From contig JAGPCO010000054.1 of the NCBI GenBank assembly GCA_018058095.1, forward strand, positions 1-46,717: a stretch of 46,717 bases of DNA, written 5' to 3'. A program made the translations under genes and the position numbers. Below the pieces are notes generated by a model. The model had not been told where the DNA came from. It saw nothing but the letters and a program-made list of their open reading frames with translations, and made no database searches. Of the stretch, positions 1-19,924 are shown piece by piece; positions within the stretch are counted from its first letter, which is position 1, and every line of letters starts with the position of its first letter. The stretch comes from Kofleriaceae bacterium (lineage in GTDB: Bacteria; Myxococcota_A; Polyangia; Haliangiales; Haliangiaceae).

Positions 1-340
<340 letters not shown>

Positions 341-363
341 CAAACGCGGCTGCGCCGCGTTTG
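341..363 (-). terminator. Hairpin downstream of parE
   Basis: Ten-base arms CAAACGCGGC and GCCGCGTTTG are perfect complements around a 3-nt TGC loop, starting 12 nt beyond the parE stop codon. The position suits a transcription terminator for parC-parE. There is no U-tract on either side, so if it terminates it does so as a GC-only hairpin. Confidence 0.6.
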
Positions 364-374
364 TCAGCGCCCTG

Positions 375-2324
<1,950 letters not shown>

Positions 2325-2325
2325 C

Positions 2326-4800
<2,475 letters not shown>

Positions 4801-5011
4801 GATGCGGCTCTCCGTTACCACGGCCGGCGCGGTCGTGGGGGGTGTTGCGTCCCCGGCCGGGGCCGGTCGTGCGGCCGCAAATAGCTCTAACTGCTCGCGC
4901 GGGGGCAGATCGCCGGGGGTCCTGGGCACCGGGCCACTCTCGGCGCCGGGGTGGGCCGGAGGCAAGATTTTGCGCCCGCCCGCCGGCCTGCAGGGCGGGG
5001 CCCCGTGAACT

Positions 5012-5041
5012 TTGCCCCGCGTGGCCACATCGTGATAGACG
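5012..5041 (+). promoter_or_regulatory. Candidate promoter of the M23 peptidase gene
   Basis: TTGCCC (5012-5017), an 18-nt spacer and TAGACG (5036-5041) resemble a sigma-70 promoter in the 251-bp divergent gap between parC and the peptidase gene. Transcription would begin about 3 nt before the GTG at 5052. The -10 lacks the final T, so confidence is modest. The rest of 4801-5051 holds the parC ribosome site and no other feature I can support. Confidence 0.35.
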
Positions 5042-5051
5042 ACGTATTCCC

Positions 5052-6524
5052 GTGGCGTCCTCGTCCCTCAGCGGCAAGCGATCCCGGCGCCGCGGCGCCA
5101 CCTCGGCCGGCTTGACCGGGCCCGGCATGGCGCCGGCCCGGCGCGGCAACCTGGCCCTGCTGGTGGTGCTGTCCGTGCTGGTCCTGGTCAACCTCTACGT
5201 CTTCCTGTGGCGCAAGGGCACCTCGGTGCCGGCGGTGCAGGAGGCGGCGCGTGCCGCCGCGGCGATGACCGGGCCCGGCCTGACCTCGTCGCCGGCGGCG
5301 CGGACCGAGGCGCCGGCCCCGGCCGTGGCCAGCGCCGCCGGCGGCGCCACCCCGCTCGAGGTCGCCAGCGCCGGTACCATCGACGGCCAGATCGGCAAGG
5401 GCGACAGCCTGGGCCGGGTCCTGCGCCGCAGCGGCCTGGCCGCGGCCGACAGCGACGAGCTCATCCGCGCGCTCGAGGGTGTGCTCGACTTCCGCACCAT
5501 CCGCGACGGCCAGCGCTTCCGCATCGAGCGTGGCGGGGACGGCCGCGTCACCCAGTTCGAGCTGGTGCTGTCGAAGGTCGCGACGGTGCGGGCCGTGCGC
5601 GACCCGGCCGGCGCCCTGGTCGGCCTGGCCGATCAGGCGGCGACCCGGATCGAGGTGGCGGAGGTGGCCGGGGTCATCGACTCGTCGCTGTACGCGGCGA
5701 TCAAGGCGGCCGGCGAGTCGACCCAGCTGGTCGCGTTCTTCGTCGACGTGTTCGCGTACGACCTCGACTTCTACAACGACACCCACGACGGCGACGCGTT
5801 CCGGGTCCTGGTCGAGAAGGAGTACAAGGACCAGGAGTTCCTGCGCTACAAGCGCATCCTCGCCGCCGAGTACGCCGGCCGCGCTGGCACCTTCCGGGTC
5901 TTCCACTTCGCGGCCGCCGGCGACACCAAGGGCCGGTACTTCGACGACAAGGGCGCGTCGATCGAGCGCTCGCTGCTCAAGACCCCCCTCAAGTTCGCCC
6001 GGGTCTCGTCCAAGTTCGATCGCAAGCGGATGCACCCGGTGCTGCACCGGGTCAAGGCCCACCTCGGCGTCGACTACGCGGCGCCGACCGGGACCCCGGT
6101 GTGGGCGGCCGCCGACGGCAAGATCGTCTCGCGCGGCCCGGCCGGCGGCGCCGGCAACCTGGTGGTGCTGGCGCACGACGGTGGCCTGTCGACCCTGTAC
6201 ATGCACCTGTCCAAGTTCGCGGCCGGGCAGAAGGTGGGCGATCGCGTCAGCGCCAAGACCGTGATCGGCTACGTCGGCACCACCGGTCTGTCGACCGGGC
6301 CGCACCTGCACCTGGGCGTGAAGAAGAACGGCGCCTTCGTCGACCCCGCCACGCTGGCGCCGATGCGGCGCCCGGGCGTGGGCAAGAAGGACCTGCCGGC
6401 GTTCCGGGCCCAGGTCGACCAGATGCAGGCGCGGATGGCCGCCATGTCGACCGCGCCCAAGGCCGCGGTCGACCCGAGCGCGGGTGAGCCGGCCGCCGGC
6501 GCCGACGTCGACGTCGAGCCGTAG
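5052..6524 (+). CDS. M23 family murein endopeptidase with OapA/LysM-like domain
   Basis: Membrane-anchored peptidoglycan DD-endopeptidase of the MepM/YebA type, 490 residues. GTG 5052 is chosen because codons after it are almost all G/C-ending, whereas those just before it (CCA CAT CGT GAT AGA) are not; ATG 5127 is the alternative. A basic tail (KRSRRR, PARRGN) precedes one membrane segment at about residues 32-52. A LysM/OapA-like region ([16 protein letters not shown]) comes next. The M23 domain has HLGVD (His337, Asp341), LYMHL (His385) and GPHLHLG (His418, His420), the full zinc and catalytic set, so it should be active in the periplasm. A small membrane protein and tag follow on the same strand. 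Confidence 0.88.
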   Translation: MASSSLSGKRSRRRGATSAGLTGPGMAPARRGNLALLVVLSVLVLVNLYVFLWRKGTSVPAVQEAARAAAAMTGPGLTSSPAARTEAPAPAVASAAGGATPLEVASAGTIDGQIGKGDSLGRVLRRSGLAAADSDELIRALEGVLDFRTIRDGQRFRIERGGDGRVTQFELVLSKVATVRAVRDPAGALVGLADQAATRIEVAEVAGVIDSSLYAAIKAAGESTQLVAFFVDVFAYDLDFYNDTHDGDAFRVLVEKEYKDQEFLRYKRILAAEYAGRAGTFRVFHFAAAGDTKGRYFDDKGASIERSLLKTPLKFARVSSKFDRKRMHPVLHRVKAHLGVDYAAPTGTPVWAAADGKIVSRGPAGGAGNLVVLAHDGGLSTLYMHLSKFAAGQKVGDRVSAKTVIGYVGTTGLSTGPHLHLGVKKNGAFVDPATLAPMRRPGVGKKDLPAFRAQVDQMQARMAAMSTAPKAAVDPSAGEPAAGADVDVEP

Positions 6525-6550
6525 CAGCCTGCCAGGGCTGCCGGTCGTCC

Positions 6551-6579
6551 TTGCCGAGGCGACGGTTTCGACCCATGCT
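6551..6579 (+). promoter_or_regulatory. Candidate promoter of the small membrane protein gene
   Basis: TTGCCG (6551-6556), a 17-nt spacer and CATGCT (6574-6579) lie 6 nt before GTG 6586. The spacing matches the leaderless arrangement seen at other operon heads in this window, but the -10 departs from TANNNT at its first base. Confidence 0.35.
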
Positions 6580-6585
6580 CGGGTG

Positions 6586-7002
6586 GTGAAAGCCCTCCTG
6601 CTCGGTCTGCTCAAGGGCGCCGCCATCGGCGCCGGCGTCGGGTACGGCGCCTACGCGCTCGAGCTGGGGCCGGGCTGGAACTGGCTGGTCTATGGGGTGG
6701 TCGGCTTCCTGGTCGGCTTCCTGGTCGGGCGGCCGCTGTGGGCGCTCCTGACCGACAAGGGCGCGACCTCGGTCGCCGGCATCCTCAAGGCGGTGGTCGG
6801 CTTCGGCGTCGCGGTCGGGCTGTGGGCGCTGGTGGCCAAGGCCTGGGGCGGCTTCGAGCTGGCCCTGGCCGGGCAGACCCGGTGGGTCCAGGACTGGCAG
6901 CCGGTGCTGGGCGCGGCCATCGGCGGCCTGTGGGGTGCGCTGATCGAGCTCGACGACGCCAGCGACGACAAGCCGGCGGCGGCGCGCCGTCCGGCGCGAT
7001 GA
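6586..7002 (+). CDS. Small integral membrane protein of unknown function
   Basis: 138 residues with glycine-rich hydrophobic stretches: about residues 4-22 (LLLGLLKGAAIGAG), 31-50 (WLVYGVVGFLVGFLVG), 63-84 (GILKAVVGFGVAVGLWALV) and a weaker one near 108-122. The tail is charged and Ala/Lys/Arg-rich. GTG 6586 (or 6583, one codon earlier) is chosen because third-position G/C bias begins there; the in-frame ATG at 6484 lies inside the peptidase gene in another frame. I do not recognise a named family. Its TGA overlaps the tag ATG (ATGA), so the two are co-transcribed and translationally coupled. A role in membrane transport or anchoring would be guesswork. Confidence 0.6.
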   Translation: MKALLLGLLKGAAIGAGVGYGAYALELGPGWNWLVYGVVGFLVGFLVGRPLWALLTDKGATSVAGILKAVVGFGVAVGLWALVAKAWGGFELALAGQTRWVQDWQPVLGAAIGGLWGALIELDDASDDKPAAARRPAR

Positions 7003-7682
7003 CGCTCGGCCGCCTGGCGCCGGGCCTGGTCGGCGGCGATGACGGCGTGGTGCGGTGCCGCTGGGGCGCCAGCACGCCCGACTACGCCCACTACCACGAC
7101 CACGAGTGGGGCCGGCCGGTCGGCGACGACACCCGGCTGTTCGAGAAGCTGTGCCTCGAGGGGTTCCAGGCCGGCCTGTCGTGGCTGACCATCCTGCGCA
7201 AGCGCGAGGCGTTCCGCGCCGCCTTCGCCGGGTTCGACCTCGCCCGGGTCGCCCGCTTCGGCGCGCGCGACGTGCGGCGCCTGCTCGGCGATGCCGGCAT
7301 CGTCCGCCACCGCGGCAAGATCGAGTCGACCATCAACAACGCGCGCCGGGCCCAGGAGCTCATCGCCGAGGTCGGCTCGCTGGCGGCGTTCGCGTGGGGG
7401 TTCGAGCCGCCGGCGCGCGAGCGTCCGCGCCGGATGACCCTGGCCGCGCTGCGGCGGCTGACCGAGTCGGCGTCGTCGCGGGCGCTGGCGCGCGAGCTGC
7501 GCCGGCGTGGCTTCACCTTCGTCGGCCCGACCACCAGCTACGCGTTCATGCAGGCGATGGGGTTGGTCAACGATCACCTCGACGGCTGCGCGGCGCGGCC
7601 GGTGGTGGTGGCGGCGCGGGCCAGGTTCACGCCGCCGACGACTAGCAGGCTGCTGAAGAAGCAGCCTGCTAGTCATTTCTGA
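6999..7682 (+). CDS. tag: DNA-3-methyladenine glycosylase I
   Basis: Base-excision repair glycosylase that removes 3-methyladenine, 227 residues. The zinc ligands of the Tag family are all present: Cys20 (VRCRWG), His33 (HYHDHEWG), His193 and Cys197 (VNDHLDGC). The helix-forming CLEGFQAGLSWLTILRKRE segment with the substrate-pocket Glu and Trp is also intact. The start overlaps the stop of the membrane protein gene (ATGA). Tag proteins usually end shortly after the last cysteine. Here the frame continues about 30 residues, and the final stretch (SRLLKKQPAS) is encoded by a perfect inverted repeat. The last dozen residues are probably an accident of that repeat landing at the end of the gene. 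Confidence 0.92.
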   Translation: MTLGRLAPGLVGGDDGVVRCRWGASTPDYAHYHDHEWGRPVGDDTRLFEKLCLEGFQAGLSWLTILRKREAFRAAFAGFDLARVARFGARDVRRLLGDAGIVRHRGKIESTINNARRAQELIAEVGSLAAFAWGFEPPARERPRRMTLAALRRLTESASSRALARELRRRGFTFVGPTTSYAFMQAMGLVNDHLDGCAARPVVVAARARFTPPTTSRLLKKQPASHF

Positions 7683-7736
7683 TCTCGCAGCCTGCTGAAG
7701 AATGCCGCCGGCACGGGTTTTTCAGCAGCCTGCTAG
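7640..7736. repeat. Inverted-repeat cluster at the end of tag (MITE-like or terminator)
   Basis: Three related pieces occur. A perfect hairpin with 15-bp arms GACTAGCAGGCTGCT/AGCAGCCTGCTAGTC and a GAAGA loop fills 7640-7674. A variant copy, GCAGCCTGCTGAAGAA, sits at 7687-7702. A copy in inverse orientation ending TTCAGCAGCCTGCTAG sits at 7721-7736 and pairs with 7642-7660 over 19 bp with one mismatch. The outer pair bounds a 95-bp unit that starts and ends in CTAG. It could be a strong terminator for the peptidase-tag operon, a short non-autonomous mobile element, or an insertion-sequence remnant. No transposase is present. Confidence 0.7.
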
Positions 7737-7823
7737 GGCCTGACGCGCGCGGGTCGGCGCCGTGGCCGCAGCAGGTGACCCCGGTTGGGGGGCCCCGGGA
7801 TCGTCAGCGCCGGCCGGCTCGGT

Positions 7824-7829
7824 TACCAT
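7824..7829 (+). promoter_or_regulatory. -10 box (TACCAT) for a leaderless kinase transcript
   Basis: TACCAT lies 6 nt before the chosen GTG start at 7836, and no ribosome site is visible. No convincing -35 is seen. The same hexamer at the same distance precedes the genes at 25134 and 34679. Confidence 0.5.
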
Positions 7830-7835
7830 CGCGCC

Positions 7836-13122
<5,287 letters not shown>

Positions 13123-13148
<26 letters not shown>

Positions 13149-14472
13149 CCTTGGCCTTGTCGTAGGTCGCGCCGTTGACGAACGCGATGGTCGCGACGTA
13201 GTCGGTCGGCCGGGTCGCGCCGTCGCCCATCGCCGCCACCAGGTACGCGGTTGGCGAGTAGTTGGGCGGGACCTTGATGTTGATCTCAGCGGCGGTCCTG
13301 GCGGTCTCGGCCACGGTCTTGCCGTCGGCCCGGTCCGTGTACAGCACCGACAGTGGCACCATCAGCTCGGACACCGCCTCGGCCACGGCGCGGTGGCCCG
13401 ACGACAGATTGCCGCCACCATCGTTGGAGAAGATCATCGACACCAGGCCGGGGCGCCGGTCGGCCGGCAGCGCCATCAGGGACAGCAGCGGCCCCTCGGC
13501 GATGCCGATCTCGCGCTCGCTGGTCGCGGCCAGGCCCATTGGCGCGAAGGCCTCGCCGACGCAGTCGGCGCCGCTGGCCGGGGCCGACCGGATCTCGTCG
13601 GCGGTGCAGCCCGACAGCGCGATCATGTGCCAGGCGAACTCCGAGCAGTACATCGGCAGCTTGGTGGTGGTGTCGGTCTCGAGGATGATCTTGCCGAGGG
13701 TGGTGACGGTCTGCTTGGTCGTCATGCCGTGGCTGACGAAGGCCGGCACCAGGTAGTCGGACTGGAACTTGACCTGGGCCCGCTGGCCGTTGATACGCGG
13801 CAGGTTGCGCTTGAGCGCGCCGACCCACTCGCGCAGCGAGGCGCGCCGGTTGTCGTTCATCACCCGCGGCCGGACGATGTGCAGGGCGTCGGTGCCGGCG
13901 TCGTCGCCGCCGTCACCGGCGTAGTGCGAGGTGTCGAACTGGCCGACGTACTGACCGTCGAGCGGGCTGTCGATGTTGTAGGCGGCGCCGCCGTCGGTGT
14001 AGACGAGGCCGGCGTGGGTCGAGCCCATCTGGATGTGCGGGTAGGCCATGGTGTCGGCCAGCTCGGGCCGGAAGGTCAGGACGATGTCGCCGTCCTGCAG
14101 CACGCCGGCGGCGGCCAGCTTCCTGGCCATGTCGCGGCGGGCGGTCTTGCGCTCGGGCACGCTCGCGCCCTGGCGCACGGCGATCACCCGCAGACCAACC
14201 TCGTCGCCATGGGTCGACTTGTTCCACAGCGTCGGGTACGGGTAGAGCTGGCGCTGCAGCGGGGTGACCACGGCGGCCTTGGGCACCGAGAAGTAGAACG
14301 GGATGTCGGCCAGGCGCTCGGGGCTGGTGGTGTTCCAGCCGTCGCCCTTGCCGACGCCGTCGACGTCCTCGAGGTCGCCGTCGTCCTCGGCGGTGGCGCA
14401 GCCGACGCCGGCCAGGGCGGCGTGGGCGAGGCAGGTCGACAGCAGGAACGTGCGGAGGATCGTGGTGCGCAT
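13123..14472 (-). CDS. Lipoprotein with permuted papain-like (YiiX/NlpC-P60 type) domain
   Basis: 449 residues. A signal peptide ends in the lipobox LAGVGC (Cys25), followed by an acidic linker. The core has GDIVLTFRP, then His153 in STHAGLVYTDGG and Cys276 in MYCSEFAWHMI. This His-before-Cys order is that of the circularly permuted NlpC/P60-like amidases (YiiX/YaeF group), which act on peptidoglycan, peptide or acyl substrates; the actual substrate is unknown. A C-terminal domain of about 130 residues has no motif I recognise. The gene is convergent with the kinase gene, overlapping its end. The start ATG lacks both a clear ribosome site and a TANNNT box, so expression signals are uncertain. 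The 228-bp gap upstream (14473-14700) holds two direct copies of TGATCGTGGG (14515-14524, 14529-14538) and no gene. Confidence 0.75.
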
Positions 14473-14700
14473 GGCCACACGAGGAGCAAGCCGCAGGCCA
14501 GCGCCAACCGCCTGTGATCGTGGGCGGTTGATCGTGGGGCACGGTGGCCCCTGGCAGCACGATCCGCCGGGCGCTGGAGGCGCCAGATACGCGAAACGCC
14601 ACGTGCTGGCGGACCAGCACAAGCGCCCGGATCGTCCGGAGCCAGGCCGCGCGCGCGAGCCGGGTGGTGGGGAAAGACGCCGCCCGAACGCGTCGGATCG

Positions 14701-16032
14701 CTAGTCGGCGGCGAGCTCGAGGTTGACGCCGACCAGATCGCGGCTGGTGGTGAGGGCGCCGAGGCCGACGGGGGCGTCCCCCGCCGCGAACGGGTTGTCG
14801 AGGCCGAGCGAGGTGCGGCTGGTGAGCTGGGTCGTGGCCAGGGTGCGGGCGTACCCGAGCGAGAGCGTGACCCCGCCGGTGGTGAGGTCGAGGCCGGCGG
14901 CGACGGTGTGGCCATGAGAGGCCATCGTCGAGGCCGCCGCCACCCGCGGGTCGCTGGCGGCGCCACGCCAGGCGTAGCCGACGGTGAGCCAGGCCAGGCC
15001 AGGCACGATCTCGAGCTCGGCGGCGGCGCGCGCGCTGACGTGGTCGCGCGTGGACCACCGGCTCGGCAGCGCCGGCAGCGCGGCGCTCACCCCGGTGCGA
15101 TCGACCACCGTGGCGCCGAGGAGGCGCCACGGCGCCGGCCGGTCGGCGAACCAGGCCGCCGCCACCTCGGCCTCCACGGCGAAGCGCTCGCCCAGGGTGC
15201 GTGCGCCGACGCTGGCGGTGGTGGCCGACGGCACGATCCGGTCCGCCGTGATGTCGGTCACCTCGACGGTGAGCTCGTCGGTCCGCGCCGGCGCGAGCTG
15301 GGCGGTGCCACGGACGGTGGCGGCGTTGGCCCAGCCGACCGCGGCGGCGAGCTCGACCGGCAGCGTGGCCGGCGCGATGAACGCGCCGAAGGTCGCGCCG
15401 GGGACCAGCGTGTCGGTGCCGGCCAGCGCGACGTCGATGTCCCGCGCCGGCGCGCCGACAGGCTCGCGGCCGGCGAACCCGGCCCACAGGCGGCGCCGCT
15501 CGGTCAGCTCGACCCGGGCCGCGGTCGCGCTCACCCCGAGCGCGAGCCAGTCGCCGACCCGGGCCGCGGCGGCCACCGCCAGCGTGTCGCGCCGCAGCCC
15601 GGCGCTGATCCCGCCGTAGCGGTAGCCGAACAGCCGGGCGACGTCGTCTTCGGGCTGGTCGGCCTGGGGCGCGGGCAGGGTGCGCCCACCGCGCTCGGTG
15701 TGCCAGGCCAGCCCGAGCACCAGCGGTCCGAGCCCGAACTGCGCGCCCAGCATCGGCGCCAGCGTCGGTGCGCCGCGGGCCACGCCGTCGGCGCCGTCGG
15801 CGCGGTCGGCCGCGATGGTGGCGTCGTCGTCGACGACGAGCACGCCGGCCTGGGCCCGCCAGCCGTCGCGCCGGGCCATCGCCGCCGGGTTGGTCAGCAC
15901 CGCGCCGAGGCCGTCGTCGCTGACCAGCCCGGCGCCGGCGCGGCCGACGCTGCGCGCGGTCGGCGGCGCCTCGGCCGCCGCCGGGCCGACCGCGACCGAA
16001 ACCAGCAGGGCGACCAGCGCGACGGTACGCAC
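14701..16032 (-). CDS. FadL/OmpP1-like outer-membrane transport protein
   Basis: 443 residues starting at GTG 16032 with a signal peptide (RTVALVALLVSVAVGPAAA). The mature N-terminus, ARSVGRAGAGLVSDDGLGAVLTNPAAMARR, carries the glycine-rich hatch and NPAAMA motif typical of FadL/TodX porins, which move hydrophobic compounds across the outer membrane. The rest alternates in the manner of long beta strands. The start is set by a TACACT box 7 nt upstream and by the signal peptide; the frame stays open further but without coding bias. It follows the sigma-factor operon on the same strand but has its own promoter. The substrate is unknown. Confidence 0.75.
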   Translation of the reverse strand: MRTVALVALLVSVAVGPAAAEAPPTARSVGRAGAGLVSDDGLGAVLTNPAAMARRDGWRAQAGVLVVDDDATIAADRADGADGVARGAPTLAPMLGAQFGLGPLVLGLAWHTERGGRTLPAPQADQPEDDVARLFGYRYGGISAGLRRDTLAVAAAARVGDWLALGVSATAARVELTERRRLWAGFAGREPVGAPARDIDVALAGTDTLVPGATFGAFIAPATLPVELAAAVGWANAATVRGTAQLAPARTDELTVEVTDITADRIVPSATTASVGARTLGERFAVEAEVAAAWFADRPAPWRLLGATVVDRTGVSAALPALPSRWSTRDHVSARAAAELEIVPGLAWLTVGYAWRGAASDPRVAAASTMASHGHTVAAGLDLTTGGVTLSLGYARTLATTQLTSRTSLGLDNPFAAGDAPVGLGALTTSRDLVGVNLELAAD

Positions 16033-16039
16033 GGCCGCG

Positions 16040-16045
16040 AGTGTA
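16040..16045 (-). promoter_or_regulatory. -10 box (TACACT) for a leaderless FadL-like transcript
   Basis: On the minus strand TACACT ends 7 nt before GTG 16032, with no ribosome site between. It lies in the 97-bp gap after the ten-cysteine lipoprotein genes. Confidence 0.5.
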
Positions 16046-16129
16046 CGCACATCGGGGAGGGGCCGCGCGATCCAGCACTGCCGTCCTCCGCCTCGCCGCG
16101 GCCGCGATCGAAACGCCCCGGTCCGAGGA

Positions 16130-16651
16130 CTAGCGGCAGCCGCAGCAGCGGGTGCGCGCCTTCTCGCACGCGGCCTTGCCGGTGTCGCACTTGCCCGCGG
16201 CCCAGGCGTCGCCCGGAAGCTTGCCGGCGAGCTCGCAGATGGACTCGGCGTTGTCGCAGATGCGGTCGGCCAGCCGGCACACGTCGCCGCAGGTCTGCGA
16301 CGGCGCGGTCGCCGGCGTGCAGACCCGGCGGATGTCGGCCATCGGTCGCGGGTCGAGCCCGACCGGCGTCGAGATCTCCAGGCCGAGCCGGTCGAGGTTG
16401 GCCTGGTTGTCGTGCTCGAGCGCGGCGATGTCGGCCCGGATCTGGTCGGGCCGTGGCCCGAGGTCTGGCAGGTCGGTGCTGCCCGGCGTGCGCGCGGTGC
16501 CGGCCGGCTCGCCGCCGTCGGGTGCGGACTCCGCGCCGGCGCCACTCCCGGGGGTGGAGGCCGGTGCCATGGCCGGGCGCGAGCTGGCGCCGCACGACAG
16601 GCCGAGCGCCGCCGCCAGCGCGGCCACGCCGCACCGGCTACGGCGCCGCAT
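16130..16651 (-). CDS. Ten-cysteine lipoprotein, paralogue B
   Basis: 173 residues. The signal peptide ends in a lipobox-like LGLSC (Cys20), and a Pro/Gly/Ala-rich linker follows. The C-terminal third contains ten cysteines in the order C-x9-C-x3-C-x6-C-x6-C-x15-C-x6-C-x6-CC-x-C, with CRLADRICDNAESIC as the most recognisable part. The upstream gene product shares every one of these cysteines. The regular 6-residue spacing suggests a small disulphide-stapled helical domain outside the cytoplasm. I know no named family or function. The start overlaps the previous gene by 14 nt; GTG 16654 is an alternative. It is the last gene of the sigma operon. Confidence 0.75.
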   Translation of the reverse strand: MRRRSRCGVAALAAALGLSCGASSRPAMAPASTPGSGAGAESAPDGGEPAGTARTPGSTDLPDLGPRPDQIRADIAALEHDNQANLDRLGLEISTPVGLDPRPMADIRRVCTPATAPSQTCGDVCRLADRICDNAESICELAGKLPGDAWAAGKCDTGKAACEKARTRCCGCR

Positions 16652-17101
16652 CACTGGTCCCGTCCTGGCTGCAGGCGCAGCAGCGCTGCTTGGCCTCCTT
16701 GCACGAGGCCTTGGCGCTGGCGCACTTCTCGGCCGACCACGCGTCGTTGCCGAGCTCGACCGAGATGGCGCAGATGTTCTCGGCGTTGTCGCAGATGGCG
16801 TCGCCGAGATCGCAGATGTCGGTGCAGGCCGGCGGCGGGACCCGGTCTGGGCACACCCGCTGCGCCGCCGACACCGACTTGTCGCGCATCGACTGGATCA
16901 GGACCGGGGTCGGATCGACGTTCATGCCGGCCTCGCGGCGCCAGTCGCGCACCTGGATCCACAGCGCCATGATCTCGTCGCGGCGCGACTGCGCCAGCTG
17001 CCAGCTCGGCGCCGGGCTGGTCTTGGAGCACGCCAGCGGCGCCAGCGCGAGCGCGGCGGCGACCAGGCTGGCGGCGCGCGCGCGGCGGCGGCCGGCGGCG
17101 C

Positions 17102-17105
<4 letters not shown>
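16638..17105 (-). CDS. Ten-cysteine lipoprotein, paralogue A
   Basis: 155 residues starting at GTG, with signal peptide and lipobox LAPLAC (Cys26). A charged helical region (WQLAQSRRDEIMALWIQVRD) precedes the cysteine domain C-x8-C-x3-C-x6-C-x6-C-x15-C-x6-C-x6-CC-x-C, including CDLGDAICDNAENIC and NDAWSAEKC. It matches paralogue B in every spacing but the first (8 instead of 9). Its GTGA overlap with the TPR lipoprotein stop codon means coupled translation. Tandem duplication within a sigma-factor operon suggests that both act with that regulatory system at the cell envelope, but the function is unknown. Confidence 0.75.
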
Positions 17106-17739
<634 letters not shown>

Positions 17740-17743
<4 letters not shown>

Positions 17744-18458
17744 GGTGCTCCTCCTCGATCTCCGGCCCGACCACCGGCGTGGTCGACCCCGGTCCGGCGC
17801 GGGCTCAGGGTGCGCTCGCGGTACCCGCCGAGGCGGTCCGCGTAGATGGTGTCGATGCGGGCCAGCGCGTCGCCGGACCGGGCCGGGTCGATGGCGCCGA
17901 TGAGCGGATCGGCCGGGCGCGACCGCCAGTGCTCGGGCACCTCGACCACCGGCGCGGTCTCGGCCAGGCTCGCCGGGCCCGGCCCGCGCGGCGCCGGGCG
18001 CAGCAGCAGGGCGAGCACGGCGGCGGCGGCGACCACCGTGGCCACGCCGGCGACGATCCACGGCAGCCGCTGTGGCGAGGTCGCGGCCGGCCGGGCCGGT
18101 CGGCGCGCCGCCAGCGCGACCACCACGCCGGCGCCGGGCGCGGCCGGATCGGCGGCGGCTGCGCTCGGGCCACCGACCGCGCCGAGCAGCGCGCCGTCGA
18201 CCAGCGCGCTGATCCGGGCCGCCGGCAGCCCGGCGCTGACGTCGGCGCGGCCGGCGCGGATGAGCGCGGCGACGTCGAGCAGCTCGCGGTCGTCGGCGGC
18301 CATGGCCGGCGGCAGCGTGTCGGTCAGGGCGCGGTCGACCAGCTCGCCGAAGGTGCGGGCGTGGACACGCTCGCTCGGCGTGGCCGGCGCGTCGACGTCG
18401 GGCACGCCGTCGGACGGCGCGGCCGGGGCCGGGGAGTCGGTCGGGTCGGTCGGCTTGC

Positions 18459-18462
<4 letters not shown>
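17740..18462 (-). CDS. Single-pass membrane protein, candidate anti-sigma factor
   Basis: 240 residues, directly after the sigma-factor gene with an ATGA overlap and a GGAGG site. The N-terminal half is cytoplasmic and Ala/Pro/Asp-rich with a helical part (FGELVDRALTDTLPP, RELLDVAALIRAG). One membrane segment sits at residues 134-154. About 85 residues follow outside. Position and topology are those of an ECF anti-sigma factor, but I see no HxxxCxxC zinc motif or other diagnostic signature, so the role is inferred from context only. Confidence 0.55.
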
Positions 18463-19073
<611 letters not shown>

Positions 19074-19106
19074 GCGTCCACCCCTCAAACGCCGTTGGGC
19101 CCCGGC

Positions 19107-19112
19107 AGCTTA
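19107..19112 (-). promoter_or_regulatory. Candidate -10 (TAAGCT) of the sigma operon
   Basis: TAAGCT on the minus strand overlaps the truA stop codon and would give a 5' leader of about 27 nt that includes the GAGGGG ribosome site. No clear -35 is visible. Confidence 0.35.
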
Positions 19113-19919
19113 CACGTCCTGGCCGAGGTCGGCGCCGGCCGTGGCCGGGGCGGCTCGGCGGTCGGCGCGCCGGCCCTCGAAGCGGACCTCGATCAGCTCG
19201 AGGCCATGGGCCGGCGCGGTCTGTCCGGCCCGGGTCCGGTCCCGGCTCGAAAGGATCTCGGCCACTTGCGCGGGCGACAGGCGCCCCATGCCGACCTCGA
19301 CCAGGGTCCCGGCCAGGATGCGGACCATGTTGCGCAGGAAGGCGTTGCCGTCGACGTCGAGCTGGACCAGGTCCGGTTCGGGGCGCGACAGGGCGACCGC
19401 GTCGAGCCGCCGCACCGTGGTGCGGGCCGAGCAGCCAACCGCCCGGAACGCGGAGAAGTCGTGCTCGCCCAGCAGGATGGCGGCGGCGTCGTGCATCGGC
19501 GCCATCGCCAGGGGCGCGTACACGTGCCAGGCGGTCCGGGCCAGCCGGGGCGCGCGCTCGCGCCGGTTCCACACCAGGTAGCGGTAGTGCTTGCCGGTGG
19601 CCGAGAAGCGGGGATGGAACTCGGGGCCGACCTCGTCGACCCGGGCCACCGCGATGGCTGGCGGCAGCAGGCTGTTGAGGCCACGCCGCACGCCCTCGAC
19701 CGGGATGGTGCGGGTGGTGGTGAACGCCGCGACCTGGCCGCGGGCGTGGACCCCGGCGTCGGTGCGCGAGGCGCCGGTCACCCGCACCGGGTGCTGCAGG
19801 ATCGCCGCCAGCGCGTCCTCGAGGTGGCCCTGGACCGTCGGCCCGTTGTCCTGCCGCTGCCAGCCGGACAGGTCGGTGCCGTCGTACTCGACCAGCAGCC
19901 GCAGCTGGCGCTCAGGCAC
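19110..19919 (-). CDS. truA: tRNA pseudouridine(38-40) synthase
   Basis: Modifies U38-U40 in the tRNA anticodon stem, 269 residues. The catalytic aspartate is Asp54 in ASRTDAGVHARGQ. Other TruA landmarks are the N-terminal LLVEYDGTDLSGWQRQ, then HPRFSATGKHYRY, AFRAVGC and the FLRNMVRILAGTLVEVG helix near the C-terminus. GTG 19919 lies 5 nt after the preceding stop; further upstream the frame lacks TruA sequence. There is an Ala-rich tail after LELIEVRF. It is probably co-transcribed with the CFI-box/barrel gene upstream, with no evident functional link. Confidence 0.92.
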   Translation of the reverse strand: MPERQLRLLVEYDGTDLSGWQRQDNGPTVQGHLEDALAAILQHPVRVTGASRTDAGVHARGQVAAFTTTRTIPVEGVRRGLNSLLPPAIAVARVDEVGPEFHPRFSATGKHYRYLVWNRRERAPRLARTAWHVYAPLAMAPMHDAAAILLGEHDFSAFRAVGCSARTTVRRLDAVALSRPEPDLVQLDVDGNAFLRNMVRILAGTLVEVGMGRLSPAQVAEILSSRDRTRAGQTAPAHGLELIEVRFEGRRADRRAAPATAGADLGQDV

Positions 19920-19924
19920 GGGCG

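Noticed and set aside
4801..5028. 75-residue N-terminal extension of ParC
   Set aside because: It would cover the GGAGAG ribosome site of ATG 4800 and has no family similarity.
4842..5051. N-terminal extension of the M23 peptidase frame
   Set aside because: Codons here often end in A or T and overlap the parC leader. Coding bias starts at GTG 5052.
7640..7674. Classical Rho-independent terminator
   Set aside because: The stem is perfect, but no U-tract follows it (CATTTCTG). It is kept as an inverted repeat of undecided role.
14515..14538. Two direct TGATCGTGGG copies upstream of the YiiX-like gene as regulator sites
   Set aside because: Only two copies, no promoter identified beside them and no candidate regulator. 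Noted in the gene entry only.
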